Assembly: GCA_026122225.1 (NCBI GenBank)
Contig: JANEZZ010002241.1
Coordinates: forward strand, 848,022-912,021
DNA from: Heloderma charlesbogerti
Taxonomy: Eukaryota; Chordata; Lepidosauria; Squamata; Helodermatidae
Length of the DNA: 64,000 nucleotides
Direction of reading: 5' to 3'
In this document: in pieces, positions 35,064 through 45,367 of the stretch
Position numbering within the stretch: position 1 is the stretch's first letter
How the letters are laid out: each line of letters begins with the position of its first letter
Notes under the pieces: generated by a model
Database searches by the model: none
Told to the model about the DNA's origin: nothing
Seen by the model: the letters and a program-made list of their open reading frames with translations, nothing else
Position numbers and translations under genes: made by a program

Positions 35064-36017
35064 TTGTTGTTGTTCAGTCGTTAAGTCATGTCCGACTCTT
35101 CGTGACCCCATGGACCATAGCACGCCAGGCCTTCCTGTCCTCCGCTCTCTCCCGGAGTGAGCTCAAGTTCATATTCATTGCATCAGTGATGCTACCTAGC
35201 CATCTCATCCTCTGCCATCCCCTTCTCCTTTTGCCTTCAATCTTTCCCAACATCAGGGTCTTTTCCAGGGAGTTTACTCTTTGCATTAGGGGGCCAAAAT
35301 ATTTGAGCTTCAGCTTCAGTATCTGTCCTTCCAATGAGCAGTCTGGGTTGATTTCCTTTAGGATGGACTGATTTGACCTCCTTGCAGTCCAGGGGACTCG
35401 TAAGAGTCTTCTCCAGCACCACAGTTCGAACGCATCAGTTCTTTGGCGCTCAGCCTTCCTTATAGTTCAGCTCTCACAGCCATACATTACTACTGGGAAA
35501 ACCATAGCTTTGATTGTACAGACCTTTGTCGGCAAGGTGATGTCTCTGCTTCTTACTATGCTGTCTAGGTTTGCCATAGCTTTCCTCGCAAGGAGCAAGC
35601 GTCTTTTAATTTCATGGCTACAGTCACCATCTGCAGTGATCTTGGAGCCCAAGAAAATAAAATCTGTCACTGCTTCCATTTCTTCCCCTTCTAGATGCCA
35701 GGAAGTGATGGGGCCAGATGCCATGATCTTCGTTTTTTTAATGTTGAGTTTCAAACCAGCTTTTGCACTCTCCTCTTTCACCCTCAACAAGAGGCTCTTG
35801 AGATCCTCTTCACTTTCTGCCATTAGGGTGGTATCGTCTGCATATCTGAGGTTATTGATAATTCTCCCAGCAATCTTAATTCCGACCTGTGATTCATCCA
35901 ACCCGGCGTTTCTCATGATGTACTCTGCATATAAGTTAAATAAGCAGGGTGACAATATGCAGCCTTGTCATACTCCTTTCCCAGTTTTGAACTAATCCGT
36001 TGTTCCATGTCTGGCAC
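35064..36017 (-). mobile_element. BovB LINE, 5'-truncated, antisense
   Basis: Covers from the 3' tail (plus strand ttgttgttgttcag) to the RT region just before motif B. The minus-strand frame 35467-35955 (162 codons) contains LRYADDTTLM intact; a stop and other changes separate it from the C-terminal part (35086-35334). The copy lies immediately after the piggyBac pseudogene. Flanks are TTTGTGCCAG (35054-35063) and CTGGCACAAA (36011-36020), which are inverted, not direct, repeats. Confidence 0.95.
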
Positions 36018-36860
36018 AAACAATGGCCATTCATAGGGGACATTTGCCTCACCAGAGACAGCTTTGTGTATGGAGTAGAAAAATGACCCCAAAGACGAAC
36101 AAACCTAGTGTTCAAAAAGTATATCTGTGTTTGTTCCTAGTTCATGCCGGTTTGTGCTGATGTTCTGCCATCTTTGCTCCAAACAAATTGTTTTTATTGT
36201 TTCTAACTGAAAATAAAAATACTTGATGTTTGAAGATTCAGAAATGCTGTTGGTCACTCTACTTGCAAAAATGGGGCGGGGGGGTTACTGTGAATTTAGA
36301 ACAAACATTCCACCTTATGCAATTATGTGTTTTCTGGATCTGGGTGTTTTGGTATTATCAAACACACTTCATTATGATGAATAAGAAAAAAGTGGTACTG
36401 TGGGACATTTTAAACCCCCAAATGTATTGGAATTCAGGTTGGGGTCCCAAAAGAGCCCAAATAAGACATTTGTTCGGTTTTTCTAGAGACTGGAAGAGGG
36501 TTAAAATGTTTGAATAACACTTCTTTTTAGTTTGCTTTTGCAAAACAAAAAAATCCTTGGTTTGGGGGGGTATTTTTTATGTGTGTCCGAATCTACTTCA
36601 TTAAAATTATTTGTCCTTATTGTCATTTTAATCAAATTAATGTGCCTCCATTCATGTACATTTAGGGGGAAACGTTGTTTTAAATTATTTATTGCATATG
36701 GATTTATTTATTATTTGCACCATAACCTGAGGGACAAACAAAACAATTTAAGATCCATTTTGTAAAAATCAAATTAAGTAACAGCACAGAAATCTTATCA
36801 AAATAGCAGGCAATATCAGAGTACAGATTACTGTAATTTCAGCCACAATCATATCATATA
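36018..36860. other. Unassigned
   Basis: This may hold the 3' remainder of the piggyBac element, if BovB split it, but no terminal repeat is recognisable. Frames are short and opposed. Confidence 0.4.
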
Positions 36861-36861
36861 T

Positions 36862-37327
36862 AACCCAACCCAGTTCCCTCCAGACATTTTGGATTACAAC
36901 TTCAGACGTTTGGACCTTCTCGGTGGCTTTCCCCAGGCTCCGGCACTCCCTTGCCATGGGAGACTAGGTTGGTACCCACACTGCTGTCCTTCCACTGGCA
37001 GACAAAAACATTTATTCAAGCAGGCCTTTGACATGTAAACTGCTGTTTAAGCAGGTTCTATTGTGTTGGGTGCTGTTTTTATTTCTGTTGTACTTTTTAA
37101 CTGTGTTTTTAATTCATTTGTTTTTATGGTTGCTTTAGCTAATTTTCCTTTCATCATTGTTTTTATTACTGTTAGCTGCCTTGAGCACCATTTTGTTTGG
37201 TGAAAAGGCAGGATATAAATCAGTTAAATAAATAAAACTCCCATAATTCCTGACCATTAGCCATGTTGGCTGCAGCTGATGGGGGTTAAAGTCCAAAACA
37301 TATGGAGGGTACTAAGTTCGGGAAGGC
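36862..37327. mobile_element. Palindromic hAT-type MITE interrupted by an L2-like tail
   Basis: The left part (cagttccctccagacattttgg) and right part (cctgaccattagccatgttggc ... ggttaaagtcc, ccaaaacatatggaggg) are the two arms of the family seen complete at 53090-53219. Between them, 36898-37247 is a foreign insert. Confidence 0.65.
36898..37247 (+). mobile_element. L2-like LINE 3' end, sense
   Basis: Ends tgttagctgccttgagcacc ... gcaggatataaatc(AAAT)n, the 3' end shared by L2-derived repeats. It lies inside the MITE. Confidence 0.7.
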
Positions 37328-37329
37328 TG

Positions 37330-37640
37330 ATATAGCCTAATAACACAGAGAGCCACAAAATAATCCTCATACAGCTAAAAACACAATGGAATGCCAATGT
37401 GATCTGGAGAGAGTAAGAGGATAATACAAATCATTTAAAATCTTTTTTAAAAGCTTGGCAAAATTAAAGGCTCTTTGCATGGCACCAAAAGGACAGTAAA
37501 GTATGCATCGGGCAAGCATATCTTGGAAGGTGTTCCACAACTGAGGGGTCACCACTGAAAAGGCCATCTCCTTTGCAGCCATCCCAGATTGCGGGGGCAC
37601 TCAAAGGACGGTGCCAGCTGATGATCCCAGGGCCTGGGTA
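37330..37640 (-). mobile_element. L2-like LINE 3' UTR fragment, antisense
   Basis: Contains cttggaaggtgttccacaactgaggggtcaccactgaaaaggcc, the same order as 41985-42030 and 55990-56020. Confidence 0.6.
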
Positions 37641-38835
37641 GATACAAATGGAAAGAGGTGATAAGGTTCCTCAGTTTGCTTTATATGTTAAAAAAAAAGC
37701 ACTTTGAGTTGAGCTTGCACTTGGGACCAGTAAAGTGCATAAATACAAGTTCATTCTATATTTGTATACTGTGAACTGAAAAGCCTCCAAGGAAAACAGT
37801 CTCCACTGTGTATCTAAGGAGCATATGATTATGAAAATGATTCTGGAACTTTTTAATTTTAGTTTTTGAAGGTTGTGCACTCTGCCTCTCCAGCACAGAA
37901 GCGCACATCTCCTTTAATTCTTCCCCCCCAAAAAAATTTAAAACAAGGGTGGGCATAAGGTACTGGTACCTTACTGATAGAGCTCTGGGTGGTTTGCAGT
38001 AGACTGGCAATGATTTCCCCATGGTTTAAGAATAGCAGCCACAAAATTATCCCATCACTACCACCCTAAATAATGAAGCATAGAAAGCATGAGGGATAAA
38101 TAGGAGTGGATTTTTCTGAGGAAGGATGGTGGGCCTCATTCAGTGCTTGTACTTAAAAGCAACATACCAAATTCCTGGGCTCAGAATTCTTCAATTCTAA
38201 GTGCATGTGTTTGTTTGTTTGTTGTTGTTTTTTCAACCCAACTCTGGTTGTTGGATTTGGGGTTCTAGTACAACCTGCAAGCCTGAAGTCTGCCCAGTCC
38301 TGTTTTAAAACGACAGACAGAAGTACAGCTGTCTATCTCCCTCACATACACAGAGCAAGGGTACCCTGCTCCCTTCCACTGAATGTGTAAGGAGATCAGA
38401 GTTACCATTAATACAGCATAGGAACATGCCACTGCTAGGCATCTGAAATGGCTGAGACATAATGCCAATAATTGAAAGAAAACACACAGAGTGAAGAGCC
38501 AGATTGTGACCAAGGATGAGTGGAGGTAGGAGGAGGCAAAAGGTTTCCTACAAAGTGACACCATTCACAGCTGGAAGCCATGGCATATCTTCGCCGATGT
38601 TATTAGCAGCCCAGACAGCTGATGTCTGACAGTAGGGAGAACAGGCACAGTCACATGGAGTTCTTGGCTTTCCAGGTGATTATGTGAGCAGCAGGACACA
38701 ATCTTTTGATATATTGCTGCCTGACTGAGGATGTCTAAGGAAACAAAGAGTTCATATAGAAAGTTTTAGTTCAAGATTTGCCTTTGGCACAGGGACACCC
38801 AATGACAGAAGCCTAATTGAATTCTGCCCAGTAAT
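37641..38835. other. No gene; unassigned
   Basis: No recognised repeat apart from short T/G runs near 38205-38235. Confidence 0.45.
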
Positions 38836-38959
38836 AGGATTGGCCCAAGGCATTTGCCTGCTAGAGGCAAAAAAGCAAGTACCACCCCCCGAATCAAGAT
38901 GCATAGGCTGCTCAAGTTATTTTGACACCTAAAGCAGAACATCCCACAAGTGCCTCCCA

Positions 38960-38988
38960 CTGGAAGTGAAACTATAATTGTTATATTA

Positions 38989-39028
<40 letters not shown>

Positions 39029-39258
39029 ATTTATATCCCACCTTTTTTTCCTTTTGCAAGGAACCCAAGGCAAGTTCTCCATTTTAACTTCACAACAACC
39101 CTGTAAGGTAGGTTAGGCTGAGAGTCAGTGACTAGCCCAAAGTCACCGAAATGAGCTTCATGGCCAAGTGGAAACTACAACCTGGATCTCCCAAGTCCCA
39201 GTCTAACACTGTTAGACTGGGACTAACAGTGTAGCCACTACACTACACTGGCTCTCAA
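38960..39258 (-). mobile_element. tRNA-derived SINE with L2-like tail, antisense
   Basis: On the minus strand the head reads gagccagtgtagtgtagtgg ... gggagatccagg (Pol III A/B-box-like). The body follows with tgactttgggctagtcactg and cagcctaacctaccttacagggttgttgtg, then the tail ggtgggatataaatg(TAA)n. A ctgttagactgggac block near the head is duplicated in inverted form. The (TTA)n at 38980-39028 is its tail. Flanking 38836-38950 and 39295-39352 resemble the ends of the GGGCCAGCCCTG hAT-like family, so the SINE may sit inside such a copy. Confidence 0.82.
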
Positions 39259-39505
39259 TAAAAAAGACATTAAATAATTAATGATTTGCTGCCTTTCTAT
39301 TACATCAGCTGTCCAAGATGGCTGCCTCACTCTAATGATACAGCCAGCCCTGCTTAAGACCCAGGTTGCTGTCCCTTTCTCGGGTTCTGTGCCAATACCT
39401 GTTAATTCCTAAATCTGTCAAAGACAACGCATGCATCTATCCATTTGTGTATATTTATTTATTTAATGTATTTCTGAATAGCACCTCCACTCAATAAGCG
39501 CTTAA

Positions 39506-39603
39506 GGGCACAATCCTATCCATGTTTAGACAGAAAAGAGTGCTGGCTGGGGAATGCTGGGAGCTGTTGGGCTTTTTTTCTACACATGCATAGGATTGTG
39601 CCC
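39506..39603. mobile_element. Palindromic Harbinger-like MITE, TAA target duplication
   Basis: GGGCACAATCCTATCCATG ... CATGCATAGGATTGTGCCC with TAA on both sides (39503-39505, 39604-39606). Same family as 11431-11553, with one arm shortened. Confidence 0.85.
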
Positions 39604-39861
39604 TAAGATGTTTACAACAGAATGGTAAAATACAACCATTCCAAACAAACCAAAACCAAATACACATACACATACACACACATCTGCTCATTTGTTGGTG
39701 ACCTGCTGTCTCACCCAAGGAACAATATTCTGTTCCATTCAGGCATATCTAGATTCCTCTCCATTAGGGGGAATTGGATTTGGTTGTTCCCTTCCTCTCA
39801 CAGATCAGAAATAAGCCCACAGTGTGCTATCTTGATCTTATCTCCTCTTGCCTTTCCAGTT

Positions 39862-39888
39862 CCATCTCTCTCTCTCTCTCTCTCTCTG
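39862..39888. repeat. (TC)n microsatellite
   Basis: About 12 TC units inside pyrimidine-rich sequence. Confidence 0.95.
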
Positions 39889-40356
39889 GCCTACACTGTA
39901 TCACTTTTCTTCCCTCTCCATTTCCTTTGGCTCCATCCTCTTTGCATTCAGGTACACCCACATTTACTCCCTTCTTTAAAAAGAGAGGGAAAGGGGAAAA
40001 AGAACACCCCCAAACCCCTCCCCTTCATCCAGCAACCATCTCTTCTCTTCCTTAACCTTCATTCTCCTAGACTGAGTGTGAGAGACAAGTAGGGGGTTCA
40101 CATTGACCCCAGGAATCTAGCCTCTGTTTCTCATTAATGTCTGGTAGCCTGCCAACTCACCTTCACGCCCTAAAGAGGATTTTCTTACAGTCAGGTGAGT
40201 GTTCGTGTAAATGGGGCAAAGCCCAAAGGACTCCTGATACCATGACAGGAGGAACTGACAGATCCAAAAGACTAAAATGGGGGGTGGGGAGAGAAGGTGG
40301 GGATCTTCCAAACCAAGAAAGATGACCAGTTCTTTAAGGGGCATGGAGGAAATTTA

Positions 40357-40789
40357 GGGCTCAATCCTATGACTGCTAGACAGTAGCTAGATGGCCATAG
40401 GATTTTTTGGTTTCTGGGAACCAAGCTCAGAGCCAGCGCTCTGAACTCGGTTCCCAGAAATCCGGCGCCCTGCCCCTGCTACCTTGTGGTTCATCCCCAG
40501 CTCCGCACTTGTAAGGGCAGTGCAGAGCGGCTGAAAAGGGACTATTCCTGGGAGTGTGGAGGGGAGGGGACTGCGGAAGCCCCAGTACGATGCTTCCTAT
40601 GAGCCATCTGGCCTCCCCCCCCCACTCCGAGGCACCCCAGTTACACAGCTGAAATTAGCTGTCTAGCCACAAAGGCAGGGTGGCTGGAGTGTAGAGGAGA
40701 GGATCCCCTCCACACTCCGCCCACCCTGCATTGGATAGGCAGCCATCTCCAAGTTCAGGGTGGACAAGTATCCCCATAGGACTGCACCC
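40357..40789. mobile_element. Larger Harbinger-like non-autonomous element
   Basis: It starts GGGCTCAATCCTATGAC and ends CATAGGACTGCACCC, with TTA at the left and TTC at the right. Inside, a near-perfect hairpin (tttctgggaacc / ggttcccagaaat) spans 40410-40465. The rest is GC-rich. Confidence 0.65.
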
Positions 40790-40924
40790 TTCATCATCTT
40801 GAGGCAGCTAAGGGACCAAAACCAAATTATTTAAGAATAAATCCTTTCACTGTGTGGGTCGGTGTTTTTCACTGAAACATCCTCTAGCAACACCAACCAG
40901 GCAAAGGCAGAAGGGATGGGGCCA

Positions 40925-41010
40925 AAAATGTATTTATCTATTACATTTCTATACCACCCAATAGCCAAAGCTCTCTGGGCAGCTCACAACAATATACCAG
41001 CATATTTTAA
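40925..41010 (-). mobile_element. L2-like LINE terminal fragment, antisense
   Basis: tttctataccacccaatagcc then aaagctctctgggcagctcaca, as in 55675-55725. Confidence 0.75.
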
Positions 41011-41777
41011 CTTAAAGCTCTTATTGCTAATAAGTCGGCCTTAGGAGAGGCATATCAACCTCCCTTGTCACATGATAGCAATGCCATAGAGAAGCAGGGT
41101 TTTTCAAGAAGGAAGTTAATAAGGTAGTCAATTCCTGGATGGGCTACCCCATTCAACACTTGTGCTGAATGAAAAGGAAGGCACTAGAACCTATATGTTA
41201 TGACTGAAGTACACCAAAGGATCCATTTGGCTTAGAAAATGAAATCTAATACAAAAGAGTAGGTTAATTAGTAGTGGGGCTCTCTGATACAAATTCCCCA
41301 GTGGCTTAAACCAGCCTTCATTTTAATTTGATTATGCACAGCAATTAGGGTTTTTCAGAAAAAAATGAGATAAAATAAAAACTACAGTGACATTACAAAT
41401 AATTAGATTTGGAAAGGGACTTTCTTCTTCTTCAAAGAAGCTGCCAAATAATTTGGTTCAATTAACAGTGTTATGAAATAAAATATAAATAAGGTTGTAA
41501 GATTCTTGTCTTGTTATCTGCCAAAGGCTGTTCATAATGGAGAAAACTAATCAGTCTTTCTTTCAGTTGTCCAAGAACCATGGTGGCTTTTGGCTTGATC
41601 CCTGTCAAAAGACCTTATTTCTACTACTAAACATTTATGTAGCATTAGGCACCGTACAACAGATGGAAGTATCATACTTCCTGTCTGCAACTATATAGCT
41701 TATAGTCTATATTAGATCGAGAAGAAAGGAAAAGGGAGAATAAGATGGGCAGTTTCTGAGAGGAGATGCATGGAGAT

Positions 41778-42060
41778 GTATTTATTTATTCAATATTCAG
41801 CACCAAAACAACCATCAAAATAATATAATACCCCTAAAATCACAAAATACAATAAAACAGCAGTGATAACTTTCAATAGGACCACACCTAAATAACTTAT
41901 ATCAGACTCCAAATGCCTGAACAAATAAAAAGTCTTCCATCATTGTTTGAATAATTGGACTGTGGGGGCAAACCTGATATCACCAGAGAAGGAGTTCTAT
42001 GAATAGGGCACCACTACCAAGAATGCCTTGTCTCGTGTCAGGGCATGAGACAGTGCAGAG
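41778..42060 (-). mobile_element. L2-like LINE 3' UTR, antisense
   Basis: tatttatttattcaatattcagcacc at the left, then ggagttctatgaatagggcaccactaccaagaatgcc. No coding part. Confidence 0.6.
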
Positions 42061-43760
42061 AGGGTCAAGAGGTCTCTCTCTCCATGCAGAGAGAGGCAGG
42101 AGAGTGTAAATTCTCTGTGAATAGAGAGGCAGGAGCAATTTCTTCTGTCACCCTCAGAATAGAGGAAAGAAGTTACACTATTCACAGAGAAACACCCCAT
42201 GATGTAAGGGGTGGAGCTTCAGGGGAAGATGTGGGGCTTTGACAGGGAGGATATCCATCCCCTGATATCATGTAGCCCTTGGGGGGTGAGCTGTACAGAA
42301 ATCCAGCCCTCAGAGGTTAAGCTGCTCCTCACTCCTTGTGCTAAACATATATTGGGAAATTTAGAAGTAATTACTATAAATAGAAATACAATACATCTCA
42401 CCATAATGGAGAAAACTGGGACCAGATGACTTGGGTACCTGCTCAGTCCGTTTTCCAGGTTCTAACTCCCAAGGACTCACTTGTTTCATATATTACTGAA
42501 AATTCACAAGGGGATCTGTCCACCTCCAGGGAGACCTATAGTTTCAGGCAGCAATTCTGCCCTAGAATCGTTGTCTAAATATATTTGATTCTTTTTGGCT
42601 CCCTTCGTGATACAATTAAAGTCATATGTAACAGACTCCACAGACTTCATGAAAAAGCTTATGGAGCTGGACAATATCAATTCCAATGATATAATGGTAA
42701 CTCTAGATGTCACCTCTTTATATACAAATATACCACAAGAGGATACATTATAACGTATAGAAACAGTGTTAGACGCTAAAGAAAAAAAGATACCATCTAC
42801 ACATGATATTGTAGCTGTTACAGAATTGGTTCTGTCCCAAAATTATTTTGTATTCCATACCTCATTTTACTGTCAAACTCATGGAGTGTCAATGGGCTCA
42901 TCTTATGGGACCAGAATTGGCAAATTGAATGTTTATACATATGTTTTTCTGATAATCCATTTAATAAGTATATCAAATTTTGATATAGATACATAAATGA
43001 AATATTTTTGATCTGGCAAGGAAATAAGGAGGAGTTGGATGCATTGTATAAATGAGTAAATAACAGAGCAGAGAACATCAAATTTGAGATGACCCAAGAC
43101 TACCACAATATCCACTTCTTAGATATTACTGTGAGAAAGGAGGAGGAAGAATTAAGCACTACTCTTTATAGAAACAGTACAGATGGGAAAAAACTCCTCA
43201 GATATGACAGTGTGCATCCTAGACATATCAGAGAAAATATTCCATATGGACAAATCATAAGAATCAAGAGAAACTGTACAAAAGCTTTACATTGTAGAAA
43301 GGAATCAGATCATTTACATCAAGCATGCATACAGACGGGCTATTCAGAAAGAATGTTACAGAGAACCAGAAGGAGGGTGGATAACATAAGGAGAAGTTCT
43401 TTACTGTCACCTGAACAAAATAGAATAGTATGTAGTTTACCTTTTAATAACATCAGTAGTTCTATAAGGCAATCTATTAACAAATACTGGTATTTGGTAA
43501 TAGCTAGATGCAAAGACAAAATGTATCTGGCTTATGAAAGAGCTAGGAACGTAGGGGTTTGCATGGTCAAGAGTGATACATCAGAAAAGAAAACAACAAT
43601 GACAGAAAACTTATCTTGCCTGGATCGAGACATCCAATAGGACATTTTCCTTGTGGTGACTGTGAATATTGTGAGTTATATTTGAGATTAAAACAGTTTG
43701 TGAACCCCATAGAGGGTAAAGAATACATACTGAGATTTCACAACATGTAATAATAAGTTT

Positions 43761-44063
43761 GTGGTGTATGCTATGCTTCGTCCCTGTAACAAATTGTATA
43801 TAGGAAAAACTACAAGGAATCTTAAAATTAGAATAGGAAAACATATCAGTAATATCAAATATGGAGTTGTGGGAGCACCATTTGTCCAACATTGGAATGA
43901 TAAATACCATAGAATAAGAGACCTTTCATTCTGGGCAATAGAGACGATTTGTAAATGGACAGACAGAATTCTTTTAGAAAGAGAAGCCAGGTGGATTTTG
44001 AGGCTGAATACAATTACTCCTTTTGGCCTTAATGAGTCTCTCGATCTTGCAATGCTTCTTTGA
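43761..44063 (+). CDS. GIY-YIG endonuclease domain of the Penelope-like element (partial frame)
   Basis: 100 codons in an open frame. The core is VYAM-x9-LYIG, followed by catalytic-type Arg in LKIRIGKH and Glu in LLEREARW. It ends GLNESLDLAMLL before a stop, as in related elements. In the intact element this is the C-terminal domain of one polyprotein that nicks target DNA; here it is cut off from the RT by frameshifts and has no start of its own. Confidence 0.85.
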   Translation: MVYAMLRPCNKLYIGKTTRNLKIRIGKHISNIKYGVVGAPFVQHWNDKYHRIRDLSFWAIETICKWTDRILLEREARWILRLNTITPFGLNESLDLAMLL

Positions 44064-44086
44064 AATGCAGCTGTTTCTATTTAGGT

Positions 44087-44108
44087 TTTGTGTATTTAAA
44101 TACACAAA
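44087..44108. repeat. 22-bp perfect palindrome in the Penelope-like 3' UTR
   Basis: Arms TTTGTGTATTT / AAATACACAAA meet at the centre; a second tatttaaata follows at 44110. No known role. Confidence 0.85.
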
Positions 44109-44749
44109 GTATTTAAATACCTAGTTTTTCCTCCCAGATCTGACAGAGCATCAGAGACTGGCGTGTGAAGAGTAAACAGCACTTGTTACATTATACTATG
44201 TATCTTGGTTTATCTCTAACAGATAAACGATGTGAATGTTTGTACATAGTTCATATATTTTGAGCTTCTCTTTCTTTGTTTTACAGCTTTTAATATCTTT
44301 GTATGGTGATGTATAATTCTATTATTGATGTAATATATAATGTCGAACACAGGGAATATATAAGTCTACAAATATTGTATATTGATTTTTAGATTACCCT
44401 GAAGGACTTGTGTGTTGTCTGAAACACGTTGAAATGTTTTTCATTGAGTAAAACATCCTTTTCATCTAGCCCTTTGCTTTTGGCTTTTTGGCATTCCACA
44501 TAGGGATCCCTTTTTGTTGGCTCTCACTGTTGATGGGCAACTTCAAAGCCATCACTCTCCCTTCTTATGGTTCTTTGTCTTTAAACCAGCTTTGGAACAG
44601 ACAGCCCTTCAAACAGAGGATGACTTTCAACAAAGGACTGGTCTCTGACAGCCCTTCAAGAAAAGGACTGTCCTCTGTCAAGTAGGATGCGTGGTCACCC
44701 TAGCAGAGGAGCAGATGAGTTTGAAAAGTGTTCTACTTTGGAAACTTTA

Positions 44750-44791
44750 ATGGGGTGTGTGTGTGCGTGTGTGTGTGTGTATGTGTGTGTA
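44750..44791. repeat. (TG)n microsatellite, impure
   Basis: tgtgtgtgtgcgtgtgtg with single interruptions. Confidence 0.9.
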
Positions 44792-44870
44792 GTTTAAGGG
44801 CATCGCTTTTATTGTAACACGCAGCAAGTCTTCATTGTTCATGGCACTTTGCAGAGTGATATATAAACAA

Positions 44871-44981
44871 AAATGAACTTGAGCACACTATGGGAGAAAG
44901 CGGAGGACAGGAAGGCCTGACGTGCTATGGTCCATGGGGTCACGAAGAGTCGGACATGACTTAACGACTGAACAACAATAT
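44871..44981 (+). mobile_element. BovB LINE 3' end fragment, sense
   Basis: aatgaacttgagcacac ... gtcacgaagagtcggac ... gactgaacaacaat, the last 110 bp of BovB. The frame continuing rightward into 45128 is chance. Confidence 0.93.
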
Positions 44982-45367
44982 AAGCAAAAACACATTCATG
45001 GGAGACAACCGATGGAAAAGAGAGAAAGGAGGAAGAAAGGTAATAATACTCGAGAAAGAAGAAGTCTGGGAAAGGAAAAAAAAAAACACAAACCAGTCAT
45101 GCTTAGGATTGGTATTTGTTGGTGCTAGATCAGAATAAAAATCTAAGTAAATCAAATTGGGCACAATTGTTGGCACAATCACAGCCTGCCCCTCAAGCAG
45201 TTAAATCTACCACATTGATAGGTATAATGTTTTTGTTCTAACTGTTAAGTTTTAGGCAACAAAAAAAATCTTAATACTCCATTCCGTATACAGTCAGAGG
45301 CAGATCCTCATCACCATTTGTTTTGTGTCTGGCCCAACTGCCATAAGAAATTCCAGTATTTCTAAAG

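Larger units (their letters stand above)
42486..44560 (+). pseudogene. Penelope-like retroelement, sense, degraded
   Basis: Reverse transcriptase text runs from FHILLKIHKG (42489) and PPGRPIVSG (42522) through VTLDVTSLYTNIP (motif A, about 42695-42735) to QTHGVSMGSSYGT (42870). The catalytic position then reads RYINEIFLIW (about 42980), where YIDD is expected. The linker is open from 43089 to 43640. A CGDCEYC zinc-binding block (about 43655) and a GIY-YIG endonuclease follow at 43761-44063: VVYAMLRPCNKLYIGKTTRN, with the arginine (KIRIGKH) and glutamate (LEREARW) kept. Several frameshifts and stops separate these parts. The 3' UTR carries the element-type motif of a gaaggacttgtgtg... gaaacacgttgaaatg block near 44400. 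Flanking sequence shows it inserted in another repeat. Confidence 0.88.
42360..44695. repeat. Unnamed interspersed repeat split by the Penelope-like element
   Basis: The left half (42360-42475: aatagaaatacaatacatc, ggagaaaactgggaccag, cctgctcagtcc) and right half (about 44560-44695: cttcttatggttctttgtcttta, agacagcccttcaa, ggactgtcctctgtcaagtagga) are contiguous in the copy at 48945-49225. Confidence 0.7.

Noticed and set aside
39622..40092. 156-codon plus-strand frame
   Set aside because: Dominated by a (TC)n run and pyrimidine-rich sequence; Ser/Leu/Pro-rich artefact.
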